From the NCBI GenBank assembly GCA_963931865.1, contig OZ007505.1:12724868-12788867 (forward strand): a stretch of DNA of 64,000 nucleotides, read 5' to 3'. The position numbers and the translations under genes are program-made. This document shows positions 57,911 to 64,000 of the stretch, piece by piece. How positions within the stretch are numbered: position 1 is the stretch's first letter; each line of letters opens with the position of its first letter. Under the pieces are notes generated by a model, which saw nothing but the letters and a program-made list of their open reading frames with translations, ran no database searches and was not told where the DNA came from. The stretch is from Axinella damicornis (lineage: Eukaryota > Porifera > Demospongiae > Axinellida > Axinellidae).

Positions 57911-60599
57911 ATATGCTTGTATCCTGGCAACCAAAGACGTCATAGCGGTACCATGGCGATTCCATGGCAACCGTGACGTATTGTCCGCAAACGGCGCGCG
58001 TTTTCTGTAGTTCAGTTGACTAAAGCTAGCTAGCCGGAGAGATGGCCGAGACAGATTCCGATTTTAAACCCCTCCAACGCAAGATTTGGCATCCGAAAAG
58101 CGTTTGTAGGCCCAGTAAGTGATGCTCAGATGGCCGTGACATCGAAAGGGTTTATTCCGCCGACTTGATGTGCTCCTGATTCTGCGACAACACGCTGGAC
58201 AGCCACAGCTTATCCTCCTCTTCTGGTATGATAACCGGAGCGTCAAAAACCTCCACTCCTATTCGTTTTGAACAGAGTTCCCGACAGACAGTATCCCAGG
58301 TGCAGCGCTAGGATTCCTGGCCTGACAAGCACGTAGGCCTCGGGAAGTAAGGCTCTCCCCTCGTTTCGAACCTCTGCAACAATGCATTATCCTTGCCGAC
58401 GACAGGATTCTTCTGAGCACCAATGCTTGGTTTATATTCCTGGCACTCCTCCATTTCCGAAAACAAGTCGCGGCCCAATTTGTATGCATTCGTCAAGGGC
58501 AAGAGCAGCAAGCTCCAGGACTACGACCCTAACTGTGTGCATATGTACTTTGATTACGGTGTTGATGTTTCTGTACTGACTGCATGGATGCTGTTCATTG
58601 TGATTCAATTTGTTTGCTGCATGCGCGGTTAATATATGTGAGGGAAATATCAATATTTCCCTCCTAATTGCCTTATATTTCCCTCCGAATTGGGTTCTTC
58701 ACGTGTTATTACCCTTGGAATGCTTTCATCTTATGGCTTCCCAGGATACAATATATATACGTCACACTTGCACGGGGCAGGGGGTGGTTGCATCGCTGCG
58801 GTTTCTGTGGTTCAGATAGCCACGTGCATGTACTGCGCGTGCGAAATGCAGAGTTGAGAAAGAAGCGATCTATACAGGGAAAAGGACACTGCCTCAGAAG
58901 AGAGTAAGGCAAAGGAGAGAGAGTCTGACAGATTGACGAAGAAGCGATGTATACAAGGAGAGTTTAGCGGAGACAAGTAAGACAAACGTTTAGTCTAGGC
59001 CATGGTAAGTACATATAGAGTGTTGACAGTGTCGAAGGGTGTAGAACCTCGCTAACGTCTTCGTATTCTTCCTGGCAACGCTTAGCCATCTTCAACCTTC
59101 GCACAACTTCTATACTTCGCACGCCTTCGCACCTTCGTTTTTCTTCCACAGGAAACCACGCCTACTATTACAGATTGTGAGCGTGCGCGAGCCACAGACA
59201 CTGCGCATGCGTATTCCTAGTGGTACTTTGAACAATGGCACGGGGAGCTGGATTGGAAATGCACATCTATGCAGGTTTCGTGTCAAGCTCGCCATGACTA
59301 TCAGGAGTAAGAGAAGTTGCCACTTCAGCGTGGTGGCGGGCAAGCAATGATACGCGTGACCGTGCAATAATTGGAGGTGACCGTACAACACTGTTTTTTC
59401 TGTACGTCTCAAAATCAGCTGAAAGTATTTAGTTAAAATGCTCTTCGCAGGCAGCTCTTCCACTGGATACTCGAGGGGGCTACATAGTCATATGGCATCG
59501 AACGAACGTCTCATCGTCCTGCAACATGTACAAAAACAGGAAATTGACCTCGCGATAACACTGTTAACTCCGTATCCGGCTAGCTCGGAAGTTTACTCAA
59601 CATAGCCCCCTCCAGACTGGGCCTGTATTGATCCTGAGAAAGAACAGTAGCAGTAGCTTGCGTGCAATGAAACTGAGACGTACAGAAAAATTATTTTAAT
59701 TCCATCAGCGCTGAATAATTCGCTGTCTCCGTTGTTTGCTGCTCCAGAACCTCCAGGCTTGGTACATAAGTAGCACTTACCATCAAGTGTTTGATTACCA
59801 CATTGGGTTTCCATTCATGGCAGGACTTGCAGGTTACAGCATATTTTAGATGACATTATTAATTTCAAAATCACTTGCCCACCACCTTGAAAGGTGAGCT
59901 TTCAGAACAGTTCCCGTAATGTACAAGAGGATCAACAGTACACTTTCAGAGATTGGTCCATTTTTTACAGCATGCTATGACTCAGGAGTAAAACTTACCG
60001 CTTTAGGTATACATCGGTGTTGGCCAGGTACAAGAGGTTATCCTCAAACAGGGTGGTGCACGCTCTTCCAATCCAGTTCCCCGTGCTCTGTTATCCATGT
60101 TTCAATGCTCACTTTCTGTGAACCATCTCAACGAATCTGTAGAGGATTAATACAATGGTTGGGTACTCAGAGTAGGTAGACGGTGACACCATGGCCACTG
60201 CTATCCACTGCTACTTTTCGTATTATATTTCGCAAAACTTTCTTGTGTCTTCCCATTGGCCACCATTGCTTGTATAGATCACCATAGATGTACATGATAT
60301 CCAGACACGCACATGCTATAGGAGCTGGTATAGTCTAGCAACTCAATGAAGTGTAGGCAAAATAGCTAGCTAATCAGTTTCTGAAACAAACTCTGCACCA
60401 CCCTAACTTTCAATGAGGTTAATGCAGGTTAACAGGGAGGGGGGTGGGGCAGCAGGTAAGGTGCACCCATTGGCCGGTACACATGCGCACGAGTAGATTT
60501 CCCACAGTGATGTTATTCTACAACAACTGAAACTGAAAGTGCTTGGATGTAGCTACTGAACTGAACAGGCTGAACCACTTGAACCAACCTCCTGTTGGG
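57911..60599. other. stretch without a supported gene
   Basis: Several short ORFs (for example minus strand 58308-58511 and 58432-58653, and 59593-59814 with a CGNQTLDGKCYLCTKP motif) are not supported by splice sites or a family. The phrase LELAALALDECIQIGPRLVF on the minus strand near 58.5 kb is protein-like and could be an exon remnant. Confidence 0.4.
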
Positions 60600-60662
60600 C
60601 GTTCCCAGGCCTCCACGCCCAGCTTTTGTTGAAAGTGAGGCGTGGAGGCTTGGGAATGAGCC
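60600..60662. mobile_element. short palindromic MITE
   Basis: CGTTCCCAGGCCTCCACGCC ... GGCGTGGAGGCTTGGGAATG; same family as 1207. Confidence 0.6.
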
Positions 60663-60763
60663 TACGCGTTGGTGGATGCAATCAGAGCAGATACATGCCA
60701 TACAACCTAGTTACAGAAGTGGATTGGTATATACTCAGCAGCAATACAAAATGTTCTCATGTA

Positions 60764-61349
60764 CAGTAGCAGTCAATAAAAAGTTTACGTTCCGTTTACA
60801 AACAACGATCGTTCTACGGTGAGAAACGGCTCAGAAAACGGTGTGAAATTATTGCTACGTCAGCGTTTATACGCACTGTTTTTACGGTATACAAGCGTAG
60901 TAAAAACTTTTAACGCTTATAGCGGATGCAGCCTATGTCCGACGCTGTTCTACCTGGGTTATGTTTTAGACCCTGGATCTCTCTCTGCTGGTCTTTGTTC
61001 GATGTCCACAGCTTTCGCAGAACCGGAGATACAGTGGCAATGCGATCGATCGCTTCCAAAAACCCCGCCCACCAAGCGAAAGCTCTTGGAACTTGCACAT
61101 CCTTCGAAAGGTCTGGCTGATTTTTAAATATGCCTTATTGGAAGGCCTTAACTATACGCTGGCGTTTGTCCCTTGTCTGTAGCTTACTTGTAACCGGAGA
61201 TAAAAGTCGACGAACTTGGCCGCTTACTCGCGACGGCGATTATTGCTGACTCAGCAACCGTAGTACGGGCAGATTGCGTAATAACGGAACGGACCGTAGA
61301 ACGATCGTTGTTTGTAAACGGAACGTAAACTTTTTATTGACAGCTACTG
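60764..61349. mobile_element. TA-flanked MITE with about 60-bp terminal inverted repeats
   Basis: CAGTAGC(A/T)GTCAATAAAAAG + TTTACGTTCCGTTTACAAAC runs as an inverted pair at both ends, with TA outside each. Internal sequence is non-coding, although GATCGATCGCTTCC and similar words repeat. Type is Tc1/mariner-like by its TA target and CAGT ends. Confidence 0.7.
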
Positions 61350-61420
61350 TAGCAGAACCCATACATAGCTAGCCACTTTTCCAGGCTGCATGCCTCCAGC
61401 AGCTTTTGCTCTACATAGCC

Positions 61421-62002
61421 TAGCCTCGTTCCCAGGCTCTCGTTCTCGGAAGGGAGAAGAGAGCCTGGTAACATTGGGAGGGTTAAACCATGGACTTCCG
61501 CCGCAAGGATTCTCGCGGACCCAATCAGATTGCTGAACGAAAACACGTGAACATGTGACTATTTTGTAGGCGTGTTTACCTTTACTGCCGTGCTAACGCA
61601 CGAATTGTAGACTCAGAAATGAGCGTCAAGGACGAAGTACCCTTCAAAGGTTGGTTAAAGGCAGATGACAGGTGTGCGAGACGGCCACTGGTCTTAGAGC
61701 ACTGACACTTCAGTTTGTTTGCGGGATCAGCTCGCTCATCGTCTGTCACCGCTTACGGGATCGACGGTTCGCAAGGTGAGTTGTCCGGTTTGCTTCTAAG
61801 AAGTGTCTTGGCTCTCTACAAAGCCGAGGATGCCTTGAGAACGAAAAGTAATATTTCGAATAGCGTGTAATTCACACGACATTTACCACAAAAGTAGGAG
61901 TGTCCTTTGTTTATCACATGAACGATGACGCACCGGAAGTCAACGGTTTGACCCCCAGGCTCTCTTCTCCCTTCCGAGAACGAGAGCCTGGGAACGAGGC
62001 TA
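61421..62002. mobile_element. Mutator-like (MULE) MITE, 582 bp, with 9-bp target duplication
   Basis: Inverted relative to the copy at 10321, with the same TAGCCTCGTTCCCAGGCTCT ends. Flanked by the exact duplication TACATAGCC (61412-61420 and 62003-62011). Two independent 9-bp duplications fix the element ends. Confidence 0.85.
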
Positions 62003-62462
62003 TACATAGCCAGGATGGCCTTACCAGGCTGTAGGAGAAGAGTTTCTCCCACGCCCAGGGAATCAGTATCCACATCTAATAGTGATCTTACTGGTTAATA
62101 GGTGCATGCTCTTATCGCTATGGCTAAGTGATTGACAGTTTGATTTCACGCAACGATTTATATCTAAGCTCTGGCAAACTATAGCATTTAAAATGCCCGC
62201 TCAATACGCAAATTACAAACGTGCGCAATATTCTTGCGCGTGCGTACAGTAGACGTCCAGTCTCAGCCACGTGCAAAGCAAGAAGTAATAATTTAGCTGT
62301 ATGCTGAAGCTTTAACTGTGTGCTGAAGCTGCGCTGTTTCATCGCCCGAATAAGTACCTTATTCAGTTGAAATAGGTCCCAGTTTACCTGATAACTTCCT
62401 TTTACAATGGCTAGCTCTTCGCCTGCGAAAGTCTCCTTTTGTTGGACAGTACAAGCGTAGCG

Positions 62463-63418
62463 ATGGTTGAAGTAACAGACGAGGATTTTTCGAGTTCAGA
62501 TGAGTCCCTTCGTGAAATTGTCACTACTAGTGAAGCCGAATCATTTTCCTCTTCTGATGAGGAGGATGCAGAGAGAGTTGAGATGATTCTTGAGAGGGCC
62601 TACACATGTAGCCCCTCCTTTTTCTCAAGACCCTCCCCTCTTGATCCAATGGAAAGGAACTCGCTACTGCTGTTGGACAAAGATCTGTTGGACGATGGAG
62701 AAATGAATGAAGGTGTGTGTGTGTGTGTGGTGGAGGGGCATATCTACTAGTTACATGACCTGCATCATATACTTGATGTGTGTGACAAGAATGTGTGTGT
62801 GGGAGAGAGTGATCAGTGCACACTTCAGGGTAGGGTGTATGCAGATTCACTGTTGTCTACGTAACTCTACAGGTGAGGACAGTAGCGCACTATCAGACAT
62901 AAGCTCTGCTTTTGGTTGTGGTGCTGTGGGCTGTGGGACAACTGATGCCAAGACTTCTGATGACAGCTCAGATGAAGAAAGAAGAGTTGTCAGGAGAAGG
63001 AAAAAGGAAGATGATGGTAGTCGACCTGAGGGCAGGGGTGGTCGAGGAGGCACTGGTGGCCGTGGTGGCCGAGGAGGCCGGGGTGAGGGCAGCCGAGGAG
63101 GCAGAGGTGGCCGGGGAGGCAAGGGCAGCAGAGGTAGCAGAAATGCTTGTGGTTCGCAGAGAGGTCGAAGTGGAAGGAGTCAGAAAGAAGGGTAAGTATA
63201 ACCTTGTATTTCAATGTTGGGTTTAGTGGAGGCAGTTATACAGCACTTAGAACATACCAATCAGCTACATGAAGTGGTGCCTAAGTTTGTTTTATAGATA
63301 CGAAGTGTCAATCTTAGCATCTCCGAACTGTTGTGTTGTGAACTTATGTATTACTTCTTTCAGGGAGAGCGAATTGAAGCGGTCTGTTGGCACAATGTTG
63401 ACATCTGCTGACAAATAA
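62463..63418 (+). CDS. acidic/RGG-box protein, three exons
   Basis: Exons 62463-62712, 62873-63191 and 63364-63418 join in phase through GT-AG introns to 207 codons. The N-terminal half is acidic with Ser clusters (EDFSSSDESLREIVTTSEAE, SSSDEEDAERVEMILERAYT), typical of casein kinase 2 targets. The middle has SDDSSDEERRVVRRRKKEDD. The C-terminal part is an RGG/RG-rich segment (GRGGRGGTGGRGGRGGRGEG) followed by a short tail ending TSADK. RGG boxes bind RNA and are methylated at Arg; a nuclear or nucleolar RNA-binding role is inferred. There is no RRM or helicase domain. Upstream 62403-62462 is likely 5' UTR. The family is not recognised. Confidence 0.65.
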
Positions 63419-63627
63419 CCTGCCCCATGTGAGACCCCTCCTTTTAGTTATCCTTAGTGCCTGGGAAAGGGCTTTGAACTTCATCACACTTGGACTAACT
63501 ACATGTACAAGTAACCTGTGTGACATCTCTCTTCTCATTGGCCAGCAACCCATGTGAACTTTCCCCTTCTTATGCTAGCAATGCATGTTACTTTTCCTTT
63601 ATACATCGAGGGGCAACCGCACTCCTG

Positions 63628-63760
63628 GTAGCGCAAGCTAATTATTGCAAATCGTTCCAATTAACGCACATGCCACGTGGCAACTGTTAACCACGCTCAG
63701 TCGATCGCGAGCAATGGCGGCCAAAAGGAAGACAAGACAGCTCTCACAACTTCGGCATGT
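63628..63760 (+). repeat. dispersed repeat R3, copy 2
   Basis: GTAGCGCAAGCTAATTATTG ... CAATGGCGGCCAAAAGGAAG; matches 47458-47590. The last 240 bases of the window show no gene. Confidence 0.55.
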
Positions 63761-64000
63761 AAGCGTCAGTAAACGACAGCGATCACGGCCGTGTGGTCAG
63801 AATCTTCGTGTGCCTTCCTAAGAACGGTATTGCCACTGGAAGTCGAAGAGAGCGCTCGAGCACGGCGAGACAAAAGCGCTCATGTCCCAACCACCAAGGT
63901 GAGTTTCAGCACCAACTTTTACGTTCAGGTCAGTACATGATAGCGATCACGGCGATGTAGTCAATAATCCCTGTAGGCCAATCCTAAGTACTCAAACATT

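Noticed and set aside
58308..58653. Minus-strand overlapping ORFs with protein-like composition
   Set aside because: Two different frames look equally plausible, and there are no family motifs or clear splice sites.

Overview
This looks like nuclear DNA from a metazoan, most likely a sponge or another early-branching marine invertebrate. The reasons are GT-AG introns, metazoan-type Argonaute, death-domain, Kelch and DEAD-box exons, and a very dense load of MITEs, minisatellites and long homopolymers. The species call is inference; no ribosomal or mitochondrial marker is present.

Layout. 0-2.3 kb: fragments of an unrecognised + strand gene. 3.8-9.65 kb (+): a multi-exon gene whose phase-compatible exons encode two death domains, with one apparent 1-nt deletion. 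9.8-12.15 kb: SINE-like and MITE sequence. 12.27-13.24 kb (+): an intact Kelch-repeat protein. 15.7-27.07 kb (+): an Argonaute pseudogene covering part of PAZ, part of MID and all of PIWI, with splice sites and the PIWI catalytic tetrad preserved but with stops, frameshifts, an inverted exon, missing exons and a hAT MITE inside a PIWI exon. 28.75-29.02 kb: a near-perfect hairpin. 30.0-31.0 kb (-): a decayed adenosine-deaminase (A_deamin, ADAR/ADAT1-like) domain next to a 138-codon ORF. 31.7-36 kb: hAT- and TA-flanked MITEs and the last exon of a possible tail-anchored coiled-coil protein. 36.8-41.7 kb: an inverted, decayed copy of the first death-domain locus, with a third fragment at 43.1-43.6 kb. 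43.75-44.95 kb (-): DEAD-box helicase exons. 45.8-49.4 kb (-): two short unassigned exon groups. 49.7-50.14 kb: a large inverted repeat. 50.4-54.2 kb (+): an intact intronless ORF of 1262 codons that resembles a DDE transposase of the CMC/KDZ kind. 54.7-55.77 kb: 39-bp and 58-bp tandem arrays. 56-62 kb: mostly MITEs. 62.46-63.42 kb (+): an intact three-exon gene for an acidic/RGG protein.

How it fits together. The intact candidates are the Kelch gene, the large transposase-like ORF and the RGG gene. The death-domain gene is almost intact. The Argonaute, deaminase and DEAD-box loci are all RNA-pathway families and all are damaged or apparently damaged. Mobile DNA explains much of the rest: Mutator-like MITEs with 9-bp target duplications, hAT MITEs with 8-bp duplications, TA-flanked MITEs, and a very frequent short palindrome beginning AGCCTCGTTCCCAGGC. 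Single-base frameshifts recur in homopolymers, so some lesions may be assembly errors. The Argonaute lesions (substitution stops, inversion, TE insertion) cannot be explained that way.
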